The notes beneath the pieces were generated by a model. It was given only the letters and a program-made list of their open reading frames with translations. It did no database searches and had not been told where the DNA came from. This document shows positions 1 to 5,777 of a DNA stretch of 7,255 bases, piece after piece (position 1 is the stretch's first letter; the number at the start of each line of letters is the position of its first letter). Source of the stretch: Oscillospiraceae bacterium (lineage in GTDB: Bacteria > Bacillota > Clostridia > Oscillospirales > Oscillospiraceae); the NCBI GenBank assembly GCA_017539635.1, contig JAFYCQ010000030.1, positions 1 through 7,255 of the forward strand, given 5' to 3'. The position numbers and the translations under genes were made by a program.

Positions 1-819
1 GATGTCGAAGTCAAAGCCAGAGTCGAAGATGTTCTCGCCGAGCAGGCCGTACTCGCGGGCCTGAGCGATGGCGATGGACAGACGCTTAACGGCGATGGGG
101 TACTCAGCGCGCACGTAGACGTAACCCTTGTTGCAGCCGCAGGCATAACCGCAGATGGTCATGGCCTCGATGACGCTGTGGGGGTCGCCCTCAAGAACGG
201 AGCGGTCCATGAACGCGCCGGGGTCGCCCTCGTCGGCGTTGCAGCAGACGTACTTGACGGGGCCGGGAGAGGCCGCCGCGAATTTCCACTTAAGTCCCGT
301 GGGGAAGCCTGCGCCGCCGCGGCCGCGGAGGCCGGAATCCAGCAGTATCTGAATGATCTCCTCCGGGGTCTTCTCGGTGAGGCAGGTGGCAAGAGCCTGA
401 TAGCCGTCATAGGCTATGTACTCGTCTATGTTTTCAGGGTCGATAACGCCGCAGTTTCTGAGGGCGATACGGACCTGCTTCTTGCTGAACTTGGTGTCGG
501 TAAGGGAGTGGACTGCGTGCTCCTCGCCGGGCTCCTTGTAGAGAAGTCTCTCCACCATTCTGCCCTTGAGGATATGCTCCTCCACTATCTCTGAAACGTC
601 CTCGACCTTAATGTGGGAGTAGAAGGCTCCCTCAGGGTAGATGACGACGATGGGGCCGCGCTCGCAGAGGCCGAAGCAGCCGGTCCTGATGACCTTGACC
701 TCGTCCTCAAGGCCCTTTTCCTTCAGGCAGCGGTTGAACTCGGCCATGATCTCCGGGCTCTTGGAGGAGGTACAGCCGGTACCGCCGCAGACCAGTATGT
801 GCGCTCTGTAAAAATTCAT
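1..819 (-). CDS. nuoF: NuoF/HydB-like NADH-binding flavoprotein subunit, partial (first 273 residues)
   Basis: This is the N-terminal part of the NAD(H)- and FMN-binding subunit of a bifurcating hydrogenase (HydB), homologous to NuoF of complex I. It exchanges electrons between NAD(H) and iron-sulfur clusters in the cytoplasm. The frame stays open to the left edge, so the C-terminal [4Fe-4S] and ferredoxin-like parts expected from a roughly 600-residue family are outside the window. A thioredoxin-like [2Fe-2S] domain covers about residues 1-100, with ligands C11, C16, C48 and C52 (CGGTGC and CFGLC). The 51-kDa flavoprotein domain follows, with GLRGRGGAGFPTG at 163-175 and NADEGDPGAF at 194-203, the FMN/NADH-binding signatures. 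The N-terminal [2Fe-2S] extension favours a HydB-type protein over respiratory NuoF. The ATG overlaps the upstream TGA as ATGA (816-819), and AAGGAGG lies 9 nt upstream (829-835). The family call is secure; the hydrogenase assignment rests on neighbours because hydA is not visible. Confidence 0.95.
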   Translation of the reverse strand, partial: MNFYRAHILVCGGTGCTSSKSPEIMAEFNRCLKEKGLEDEVKVIRTGCFGLCERGPIVVIYPEGAFYSHIKVEDVSEIVEEHILKGRMVERLLYKEPGEEHAVHSLTDTKFSKKQVRIALRNCGVIDPENIDEYIAYDGYQALATCLTEKTPEEIIQILLDSGLRGRGGAGFPTGLKWKFAAASPGPVKYVCCNADEGDPGAFMDRSVLEGDPHSVIEAMTICGYACGCNKGYVYVRAEYPIAVKRLSIAIAQAREYGLLGENIFDSGFDFDI

Positions 820-1199
820 GCGTTTGCGCCTCCTTCTGCTGCTCCTATGGTGTATTCCTCAACGACATGTCCGTTGACGATGTGCTCGGCGATTATGCGC
901 CGTGCCTTTTCAGCGTCCATCTTGACGTAGGTGACCTTTTCCTTGCCGGGCTCAAAAACCTCGACGATAGGCTCCAAGCGGCAGACGCCGATGCAGCCGG
1001 TCTGTCTTACGGTCACGTTCTCAAGATTTCTCTTGCCGACCTCTTCCACCAGGGCGGCGAGCACGGGCCGGGCGCCGGCGGCTATGCCGCAGGTGGCCAT
1101 TCCCACTACCACGCGGGTCTCTGCGCCTTCTTCGCTGCGCAGCTTGATTTTGTTCTGCATTTCCTCGCGGATACGCTTAAGATCTTCAATGCTTTTCAT
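816..1199 (-). CDS. Thioredoxin-like (2Fe-2S) ferredoxin domain protein
   Basis: A 127-residue protein of the thioredoxin-fold (2Fe-2S) ferredoxin family that sits between the GHKL ATPase and hydB in trimeric hydrogenase operons. It is likely a small electron carrier or accessory subunit related to the N-terminal domain of NuoF and to NuoE. A charged N-terminal helix (about 1-25) precedes GMATCGIAAGA at 33-43 with C37, and QTGCIGVCRLEP at 66-77 with C69 and C73. Only three cysteines stand at cluster positions: the slot filled by the first cysteine of NuoE's Cx4C pair is non-cysteine here. From memory this is normal for the subfamily, which leaves the fourth ligand unresolved. AGGAGG (1208-1213) lies 8 nt before the ATG. 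It starts 26 bp after the ATPase gene, and its stop overlaps the nuoF start by 4 bp, so the two are probably translationally coupled. Confidence 0.88.
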   Translation of the reverse strand: MKSIEDLKRIREEMQNKIKLRSEEGAETRVVVGMATCGIAAGARPVLAALVEEVGKRNLENVTVRQTGCIGVCRLEPIVEVFEPGKEKVTYVKMDAEKARRIIAEHIVNGHVVEEYTIGAAEGGANA

Positions 1200-1225
1200 T
1201 CTGTTTTCCTCCTGTTAAGGCGAGC

Positions 1226-1765
1226 TCAATGAAGCGCAAGCTCATTTTCCCGCACATATTCTCTTATCCACTCCACCACTTCCGGCTCGGAGAGACTCAC
1301 GTCCCCCAGAGCCTCCTTTATCTCCTCCGTTGAAAAGGTAAAGGCTCCTTCATCTGTCTTGAGCTCATAGATGAGCTTCATTTCAGGTGAGCTCTGTACT
1401 ATGGCGGCAACCGTCCCCGCCATATCGCCCAGGGGCGGTCTGTCTATGTGGGAGAGCTGAAAAACTGCACGAAGGCTCGTGCCCTCTCCCTTCCTGCTGG
1501 ATATTTCAAAGCTCCCGCCGGCCATTTCCGCAGCCATTTTGAAAAGCGGTATCCCCATTCCCACGCGGCGAGTCGTCCGTGTGGTGGTGAATGGGTCCGT
1601 AACGCGCCGGAGAAACTCCTCGTCCATTCCGCAGCCGTCGTCCGTTATGCTGATTGTCAGCAGATCGGAGGAGACGGACTCGGTTATGCTCACGGCGACG
1701 CAGTCTGCGCCGGCCTTTATCGAGTTCTGGACAAGATCCAGCACGTTGAGCGAAAGCTCCTTCAT
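1226..1765 (-). CDS. GHKL-fold ATP-binding protein (HATPase_c), hydrogenase-operon type
   Basis: A 179-residue cytoplasmic protein with a histidine-kinase-like ATPase domain but no sensor, transmembrane or dimerisation/phosphoacceptor (DHp) segment. The Bergerat-fold motifs appear in order: N-box with N14 (DLVQNSIKAGA), G1 box DDGCGM at 42-47, DPFTTTR at 57-63, G2 box RVGMGIPLFKMAAE at 67-80, and G3 box GEGTSL at 93-98. About 75 further residues, rich in Glu and without a recognised domain, follow. ATP binding is well supported. Whether it phosphorylates a partner, acts as an anti-sigma-like switch or assists assembly cannot be told. The ATG is 3 bp after the nuoE stop and has no good Shine-Dalgarno, so translation probably depends on coupling to nuoE. 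Its place between hydC and the [2Fe-2S] gene matches a recurrent hydrogenase-operon order that I recall. Confidence 0.85.
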   Translation of the reverse strand: MKELSLNVLDLVQNSIKAGADCVAVSITESVSSDLLTISITDDGCGMDEEFLRRVTDPFTTTRTTRRVGMGIPLFKMAAEMAGGSFEISSRKGEGTSLRAVFQLSHIDRPPLGDMAGTVAAIVQSSPEMKLIYELKTDEGAFTFSTEEIKEALGDVSLSEPEVVEWIREYVRENELALH

Positions 1766-1768
1766 ATC

Positions 1769-2266
1769 TTACTGCTGATACTTTGCCAGGATATCCTTGA
1801 CGTCGTCGGGCTTGAGTCTTCCATAGACCTCGTCGTTTATCATCATGACGGGGGCGAGACCGCAGCAGCCCAAGCATCTGGTGGCGTCAACGGAGAAAAC
1901 ACCGTCGGAGGTGATCCCTCCGGGCTGGCAGCCCAGCACCTCACAGACCTTGTTGAGAACGTCTCTGGAGCCCTTTACGTAACAGGCGGTGCCGAGGCAT
2001 ATGCTTATGCGGTACTGACCCTTGGGGTTGAGCGTGAACTGCGCGTAGAACGAGGCTATTCCGTAAACCTCGGAGAGGGGGATGTTCAGGCCGTCGGCGA
2101 TCATGATCTGCACTTCCTCGGGAAGGTAGCCGTAGATCTCCTGGGCAGCCTGCATTACAGGCATGGTAGCGCCCTTCTGACCCTTGTGTTCGCTGATGAC
2201 CTGCATCAGCTTCTCTTCCTGTTCCTTTGTCCCCCTGAACGGAACAAGCGTCTTGTTGTTCGGCAT
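1769..2266 (-). CDS. nuoE: NuoE/HydC-like [2Fe-2S] subunit of NAD-linked hydrogenase
   Basis: The 24-kDa thioredoxin-like [2Fe-2S] subunit (165 residues) that pairs with NuoF/HydB. It takes part in electron transfer near the FMN in cytoplasmic bifurcating hydrogenases (HydC). A helical N-terminal region (about 15-75, including QEIYGYLPEE and SEVYGIASFYAQF, hallmarks of the family) precedes the cluster domain. Ligands are C90 and C95 (CLGTAC) and C131 and C135 (CLGCCGLAP); C134 is an additional cysteine. The length is normal for the family. ATG at 2266 is chosen because AAGGAG lies 8 nt upstream (2275-2280). An in-frame TTG 33 nt further upstream would only add a lysine-rich, unconserved leader. 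It is separated from the PHP gene by the only sizeable gap in the operon and is followed 3 bp later by the GHKL ATPase gene. Confidence 0.95.
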   Translation of the reverse strand: MPNNKTLVPFRGTKEQEEKLMQVISEHKGQKGATMPVMQAAQEIYGYLPEEVQIMIADGLNIPLSEVYGIASFYAQFTLNPKGQYRISICLGTACYVKGSRDVLNKVCEVLGCQPGGITSDGVFSVDATRCLGCCGLAPVMMINDEVYGRLKPDDVKDILAKYQQ

Positions 2267-2297
2267 TTGCTTCTCTCCTTCTTTATGCTTATTCTTC

Positions 2298-2337
2298 AAA
2301 AACCATATGATAAAAATTTGATATCGGCTTGGTTTTT
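2298..2337. repeat. AT-rich inverted repeat in the gap between PHP gene and nuoE
   Basis: An 8-bp perfect inverted repeat, AAAAACCA at 2298-2305 and TGGTTTTT at 2330-2337, encloses a second short pair (GATA 2309-2312 and TATC 2322-2325). It occupies much of the 116-bp gap (2267-2382), the only non-coding space inside the operon. Read on the minus strand it forms an AU-rich hairpin with U residues in its 3' arm, just before the nuoE Shine-Dalgarno. It could be a weak attenuator, an RNA processing site or a protein-binding site that separates the regulatory genes from the structural genes. No good promoter was found in the gap. The repeat is directly visible; its function is inference. Confidence 0.45.
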
Positions 2338-2382
2338 CTTAAAAAATGTATTGCTCCGGGTATGCTGTTGTCGGACGTATTA

Positions 2383-3114
2383 TCACAACCTTTCAAGGCC
2401 GCTGCCCTCCCGCAGCGCCCGGATTATATCCTCCGGCTTTGTCCCGTCAGACTCCAGGGTGTGGGTTATATCGGGTATATCCCCCGGTCTGTGGGCGTCG
2501 GAATCCACTATGAACGGCACTCCGGAAAGCGCCGGGTATGCCTTGACCAGAGCCTTCGGGTCCGCCGCGGTGGAAAGCTCCACCGTGGGAAAGCCCATGT
2601 CTCTGTCGAAGGCGCCTAAATTCGACAGCAGCGAAAAGGAGCTGCGGTCTATATGGGCCGGTATGGCGATGCCGCCTAAAGAGGCCAGCAGGTCCGGCGT
2701 AGCGCTGACGCTGATGCTCGCCGCTGTTATGAGCAGCCGTTTTTCTTCGGAAATGACAACGTCGTTTTCGTCAGTTACGAACTGCCACCCGAAAATATCC
2801 GGCTTGTTTCTTATATCCATCTGCCGTTCCCGGACGTACTTTTCAAGCTCCGCCGCCGCCTCAAGAGATGGCAGCAGGCAAAGCACGTGTACTTCCTCGG
2901 AGGTGGTCATTTCCATTCCCGTGAGCCCGATGAGCTCATAGGCCTCGCATGCGGCGAGGAAAGCCCTGCAGTTGCGGGAGGCGTTGTGGTCGGTCAGGGC
3001 CGAGGCATCGGCGCCCGCCGCCTTTGCCATTCCCGCCATTATGGTGGGGTAGGCGTCGTCGTCGCCGCAGGGAGACAGACAGGAATGGAGGTGAAAATCG
3101 TAGCTTAAAATCAT
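2383..3114 (-). CDS. PHP-domain metal-dependent phosphoesterase-like protein
   Basis: A 243-residue cytoplasmic protein of the PHP (polymerase and histidinol phosphatase) superfamily, whose members hydrolyse phosphoesters using a cluster of metal ions. Metal-binding motifs appear in the expected order: HLH (H8, H10) followed by SCLSPCGDDD, TDHN at 41-44 (D42, H43), GMEMTTSEEVHVL at 66-78 (E68, H76), AHID at 153-156 (H154), and DSDAH at 204-208 (D206, H208). All look intact, so an active enzyme is likely. The substrate is unknown; PHP relatives act on nucleotides or phosphorylated small molecules. The ATG overlaps the stop of the upstream DRTGG gene as ATGA (3111-3114). Only a weak GGA precedes it, which points to coupled translation. 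It recurs beside DRTGG genes in hydrogenase operons, which hints at a regulatory role. Confidence 0.9.
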   Translation of the reverse strand: MILSYDFHLHSCLSPCGDDDAYPTIMAGMAKAAGADASALTDHNASRNCRAFLAACEAYELIGLTGMEMTTSEEVHVLCLLPSLEAAAELEKYVRERQMDIRNKPDIFGWQFVTDENDVVISEEKRLLITAASISVSATPDLLASLGGIAIPAHIDRSSFSLLSNLGAFDRDMGFPTVELSTAADPKALVKAYPALSGVPFIVDSDAHRPGDIPDITHTLESDGTKPEDIIRALREGSGLERL

Positions 3115-3443
3115 TTTTCCAGCAGGCCCTTCAGCCTCCAGGAGAGCTCATAGGCTCCCATGGGGGACGAGTACAGGCCGATGCCGTTCAATGCCGCCTT
3201 CTGGAGCAGGGGCTCGTCCGGCTCCACGCCCTCAGCCAGGATTATCATGGAAACATCCGCCAGAAGTCCCACGGCGGCCACATTTACGTTGGACATTATG
3301 GTCATCCAGGCGTCGCCCGGAGCGGCCCTGCCGATGACCCAGCTCAGAAGATCGCCGGAATATCCTCCCGTGACCTCCCTGTCCTCGTCGGGGGCGTTCA
3401 GCTGCTTTAATCCGAGGGCGTCGCTGACTTCACTGACTTTCAT
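3111..3443 (-). CDS. DRTGG-domain protein (canonical copy)
   Basis: A 110-residue stand-alone DRTGG-domain protein. The domain is named for a motif found in proteins joined to CBS domains and in phosphotransacetylase-related proteins, and is thought to be a regulatory or ligand-binding module. Here the motif reads DREVTGGYSGDLLSWV from residue 21, keeping the TGG core. The rest (TIMSNVNVAAVGLLADVSMIIL, abbreviated; then a PDEPLLQKA stretch and a C-terminal Tyr/Ser-containing strand) fits the alternating helix/strand fold. There is no catalytic signature. GGGAGG (3453-3458) lies 9 nt before the ATG. The gene begins inside the 3' end of the HydS-like gene (14-bp overlap) and ends overlapping the PHP start. 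It is paralogous to the protein encoded at the head of the operon. Confidence 0.85.
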   Translation of the reverse strand: MKVSEVSDALGLKQLNAPDEDREVTGGYSGDLLSWVIGRAAPGDAWMTIMSNVNVAAVGLLADVSMIILAEGVEPDEPLLQKAALNGIGLYSSPMGAYELSWRLKGLLEK

Positions 3444-4752
3444 CGTCGTGGACCTCCCTCTTCTTTCCCCGTCTGAAGGGCGGCGGCAGATAGTCGTCCG
3501 CCTTCTCGGAGCCGGCTATGTTCTGCATCTTCTCCCTGAGGCGGAATATGCAGTCGTTTTCATTGCCGATGCCCAGAACGATGTCCTCCGCCAGGGCCCT
3601 GCAGGAGGGCGCCCCGCAGGAGCCGCAGTTGAGCCCGGGAAGCTGCTTCCGCAGCTCCTCTATCCGGGCGGCCTTTTTCAGCGCCTCCAGAAAATCGTCG
3701 TCCAGCTTCCAGGCCGGGGCGTGCACCAGCTCCATCTGCATGGCGAATTTTTCCGGCGACATCGCTTTGTTTTCGGATTCGGGTATCTGCTTTGTGAGCA
3801 TCGCTATCTTGGCCCGCGCCACATAGGGGTTTTCCGCCGTCAGCACGCCGCCGACGCAGCCCTGGTTGCAGGCGTCCAGCTCAAGGAAGTCCACGGGGGG
3901 CAGCATGCCGTCCTCCAGGTCCTCCAGTATGCGTATGATATTCTCTATCCCGTCCACCGCGATGCATTTTTTATCCGGGAGGGCGTACATCTCCCCTCCC
4001 GCTCTCGCCCAGCCCACGCCGATGGGCCCGGAACGGGCAAGCTTAGGCGGCGGGTCCTTTACGTTCTTCATGGCGGAGAGCAGCTCCTTATAAACGTCCG
4101 TCATGGACAGGACGCCGTCCACCACCTTGTTTTCAAGGGACATGGGGTATCTCGTGGCCGTGGCCTTGGCAGCACAGGGAGAGATGAGGAATATCCCTAT
4201 CTCCTCCGGCGGCAGCCCTGAGGCCTCCGAGGCCAGCTTGCGGCTTTTTATAGCCGCAGCCTCAAAGGGCGCTATGAGTGGCACGAGATGCGGCATGAGC
4301 TTGGGAAATCTCATGCATATAAGCCGCACTACCGCGGGGCATGCCGAGGATATCAGAGGTCTCGGCAGATCGTCGTTCTTCTCCAAAAGCTCCCTGACGG
4401 CCATGGAGATATATTCGGCGGCCTCAGCCACCTCCGCCACCATGTCGAATCCCATTTCCAGAAGGCCCGCCAGGATGAGATTCAAGTCGCCGGTGTTCCT
4501 GAACTGTCCGTAAAGGGACTGGTCAGGCAGGGCGACCTTGTATTTGTAGTTGTTTATGATATCAAAGGGGTCGCAGACGGCCTTCTTCATTTTGTTGGGG
4601 CATACGCGGATGCATTCGCCGCAGTCTATGCACCGTTCCTCGATTATATGCGCTCTGCCGCGCCGCACCCGGATCGCCTCGGTGGGACAGTGCTTTACGC
4701 AGGTAGTACACCCTCTGCACCGCTCCTTGTCAAGAGTTACCGAATGCTTCAA
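3430..4752 (-). CDS. HydS-like [FeFe]-hydrogenase homologue with ferredoxin and C-terminal Fe-S domains (putative H2/redox sensor)
   Basis: A 440-residue multi-cluster protein. Residues 1-55 form a 2x[4Fe-4S] ferredoxin (C12, C15, C18, C22; C41, C44, C47, C51). About 65-320 is the [FeFe]-hydrogenase large-subunit domain with degenerate P1-P3 motifs: SSACP (A137, C138), SPCAAK (C193, K196) and DACNQGC (C295, C299). All four cysteines expected to hold the H-cluster cubane are kept. The proton-relay cysteine before C138 is alanine, and the Glu of the second motif is missing. Residues 371-405 hold an extra [4Fe-4S] domain (C376, C379, C384, C401) of the RnfB/AcsC type; no PAS domain follows. From memory this architecture and the Cys-to-Ala change match group D putative sensory hydrogenases. 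Low turnover and a sensing role are inference. Translation starts at TTG, overlapping the previous stop as TTGA. A non-maturated Fe-S electron carrier is the alternative. Confidence 0.88.
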   Translation of the reverse strand: MKHSVTLDKERCRGCTTCVKHCPTEAIRVRRGRAHIIEERCIDCGECIRVCPNKMKKAVCDPFDIINNYKYKVALPDQSLYGQFRNTGDLNLILAGLLEMGFDMVAEVAEAAEYISMAVRELLEKNDDLPRPLISSACPAVVRLICMRFPKLMPHLVPLIAPFEAAAIKSRKLASEASGLPPEEIGIFLISPCAAKATATRYPMSLENKVVDGVLSMTDVYKELLSAMKNVKDPPPKLARSGPIGVGWARAGGEMYALPDKKCIAVDGIENIIRILEDLEDGMLPPVDFLELDACNQGCVGGVLTAENPYVARAKIAMLTKQIPESENKAMSPEKFAMQMELVHAPAWKLDDDFLEALKKAARIEELRKQLPGLNCGSCGAPSCRALAEDIVLGIGNENDCIFRLREKMQNIAGSEKADDYLPPPFRRGKKREVHDDESQ

Positions 4753-5195
4753 GCTCCATCACCTCCGCCTTTCGGAAATCTGACGATAAGTGTGACTTTT
4801 GTTCCTTTGCCTACTTCCGTATCTATAAGCATTTCATCTGAATATTTCTTCATGTTCGGCAGTCCCATGCCGGCGCCGAAGCCCAAGTCCCTCACGCCCT
4901 CCTTGGCGGTGGAGAACCCCTCCTGCATGGCCTGCTCGACATCCGCTATGCCGGGGCCGTTGTCCTTCAGCACCATTTTGACGCCCTCGGTGTCTATGTA
5001 AACATCGGCGGTGCCGCCGTTGGCGTGGATCACCATGTTGATCTCGCCCTCATACATACATATAGCACAGCGGCGTATGGTATCCATATCCACTCCGATC
5101 TCCCGAAGTATGCGCTTTATGGCCGCCGACGCCGTTCCGGCGCCGGTGAAATCACTGCCGTCAACTTTATACGATAAATGTATCGCAGCGCTCAT
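4749..5195 (-). CDS. Small GHKL ATPase, anti-sigma/RsbW-like
   Basis: A 148-residue protein made almost entirely of a histidine-kinase-like ATPase domain, resembling RsbW/SpoIIAB serine-kinase anti-sigma factors. Motifs: N-box EGEINMVIHA at 49-58 (N53, H57), G1 box DNGPGI at 78-83, FSTAKEG at 94-100 (a loop typical of anti-sigma-type kinases), G2 box GFGAGMGLPNMKKYSD at 105-120, and G3 box GKGTKV at 129-134. It is cytoplasmic, with no membrane or sensor part. The ATG at 5195 is 4 nt after the previous stop. An in-frame TTG at 5207 overlapping that stop would add four residues. Neither start has ideally spaced SD (AAAGG at about 5210-5214), so termination-reinitiation is likely. Placed directly before the HydS-like gene and co-translated with it, it may relay that protein's state; the partner is unknown. 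Confidence 0.87.
   Translation of the reverse strand: MSAAIHLSYKVDGSDFTGAGTASAAIKRILREIGVDMDTIRRCAICMYEGEINMVIHANGGTADVYIDTEGVKMVLKDNGPGIADVEQAMQEGFSTAKEGVRDLGFGAGMGLPNMKKYSDEMLIDTEVGKGTKVTLIVRFPKGGGDGA
4762..4766 (-). promoter_or_regulatory. Shine-Dalgarno fixing the TTG start of the HydS-like gene
   Basis: Read on the minus strand, GGAGG lies 9 nt upstream of the TTG at 4752, inside the last codons of the GHKL ATPase gene. It supports TTG as the real start. An ATG just after the SD (ATGGAGC) is in another frame, and no ATG lies in frame before the first ferredoxin cysteine. Confidence 0.75.
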
Positions 5196-5199
5196 CTGA

Positions 5200-5535
5200 T
5201 CATTCAAGACCTTTCGAATACAGCAGACCGCAGGCTTTATACATGGTGAACTGGGTAGAGAGCAGCACCACGCCGTTCTTTTTCGCCAGAGCGGTCATTT
5301 CCCCGTCCGGCTTTTTGCCCCTGACGAAGGTTATGCATTTGATATCCATGAGAAACGCCGTTCTTATGACCTGGGGATTAACAAGTCCGGTAAGGAGCAC
5401 CGGCTGGTCCGTGACAAAGGCCAGCACGTCGCTCATGAGGTCGGCTCCGCAGGCGGAGTTTACCTCTCTGTCCATAAGCTCCTCTCCGCTCAGGGTCTCG
5501 GCGTTAAGTATCTCAGCAACTTCACTGATTTTCAT
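5200..5535 (-). CDS. Divergent DRTGG-domain protein, first gene of the operon
   Basis: A 111-residue paralogue of the second DRTGG protein in this operon; the two begin alike (MKISEVAEIL versus MKVSEVSDAL) and have almost equal length. The motif region reads DREVNSACGADLMSDVL from residue 22, so the TGG core is replaced by NSA followed by C29. This may change or abolish ligand binding, or add a cysteine for redox or metal chemistry. Other cysteines are C67 and C102. There is no catalytic signature or membrane segment. The ATG at 5535 has GGAGG 7 nt upstream (5543-5547). The frame stays open to an upstream ATG at 5670, but that codon lies upstream of the -10 box of the operon promoter and would not be transcribed from it. 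The next gene starts 4 nt after its stop. Confidence 0.82.
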   Translation of the reverse strand: MKISEVAEILNAETLSGEELMDREVNSACGADLMSDVLAFVTDQPVLLTGLVNPQVIRTAFLMDIKCITFVRGKKPDGEMTALAKKNGVVLLSTQFTMYKACGLLYSKGLE

Positions 5536-5580
5536 TGGTTTCCCTCCGCCTGTGAAATGCGGCTCCCAAAAATAATTCAA

Positions 5581-5607
5581 CGTCCGGCGGTCTCTGCCCG
5601 CCGTCCG
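5581..5607 (-). other. GC-rich hairpin in the operon 5' leader
   Basis: In the roughly 117-nt leader made from the proximal promoter, CGGCGG (5585-5590) and CCGCCG (5598-5603) form a perfect 6-bp stem around a 7-nt loop. Two further outer pairs follow across a mismatch. No U-run follows, so it is not a normal terminator. A nearby CCGGC (minus strand, around 5614-5618) could pair instead with GCCGG of the same hairpin, leaving room for alternative folds. It may stabilise the mRNA or control translation of the first gene. Confidence 0.4.
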
Positions 5608-5658
5608 TGAGAAAGCCGGTCTGTTTAAAAAAGGCTGATAATATGACAAGTTGTTTGG

Positions 5659-5687
5659 ATTATAGAACAATTTCCATTGAATTTCAA
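5659..5687 (-). promoter_or_regulatory. Sigma-70-type promoter P1 of the hydrogenase operon
   Basis: The minus strand reads TTGAAA (-35, 5687-5682), a 17-nt spacer and TATAAT (-10, 5664-5659), a nearly perfect vegetative promoter. The start would be near 5652, giving a leader of about 117 nt. The -35 lies inside an 11-bp palindrome, TTGAAATTCAA (5677-5687). The -10 is bracketed by TTGTT and AACAA arms (5651-5655 and 5666-5670, 10 nt apart). Either could be an operator. The Rex consensus uses the same arms but an 8-nt separation, so Rex control is only a suggestion. Confidence 0.8.
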
Positions 5688-5777
5688 CTCTTTTCCCTGC
5701 ATTTCTGAACAGTCGGAAGGCAATACTGCCGTTTTTTGCAAATAATCATGCATTTTAGTTCTCATACCTTTATTTAT

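Noticed and set aside
178..930. Plus-strand open frames near the left edge.
   Set aside because: They lie antisense to the nuoF/hydB coding sequence, which reads without a stop from 819 to the edge with correct [2Fe-2S] and FMN/NADH motifs.
1448..2941. A 497-codon open frame on the plus strand.
   Set aside because: It runs antisense across the ATPase, nuoE and PHP genes, which have clear family motifs on the minus strand. Its translation shows no domain, and it crosses the operon gap. It is a by-product of codon bias in GC-rich genes.
3160..4221. A 353-codon plus-strand open frame.
   Set aside because: It is antisense to the HydS-like and DRTGG genes, has low-complexity His/Gly/Arg-rich content and no recognisable motif.
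5536..5670. N-terminal extension of the first DRTGG gene to an ATG at 5670.
   Set aside because: It would place the start codon upstream of the P1 -10 box. The extra 45 residues do not look like the family, and the ATG at 5535 has a well-spaced GGAGG.
5651..5670. Rex operator at the P1 -10 box.
   Set aside because: The TTGTT and AACAA arms are 10 nt apart instead of 8 and lack the AA/TT inner bases, so it is kept only as a possible operator of unknown type.
5712..5736. GGCA/TGCC hairpin followed by six T on the plus strand, a possible terminator.
   Set aside because: The stem has only 4 bp and no plus-strand gene ends there; it lies between two minus-strand promoters.
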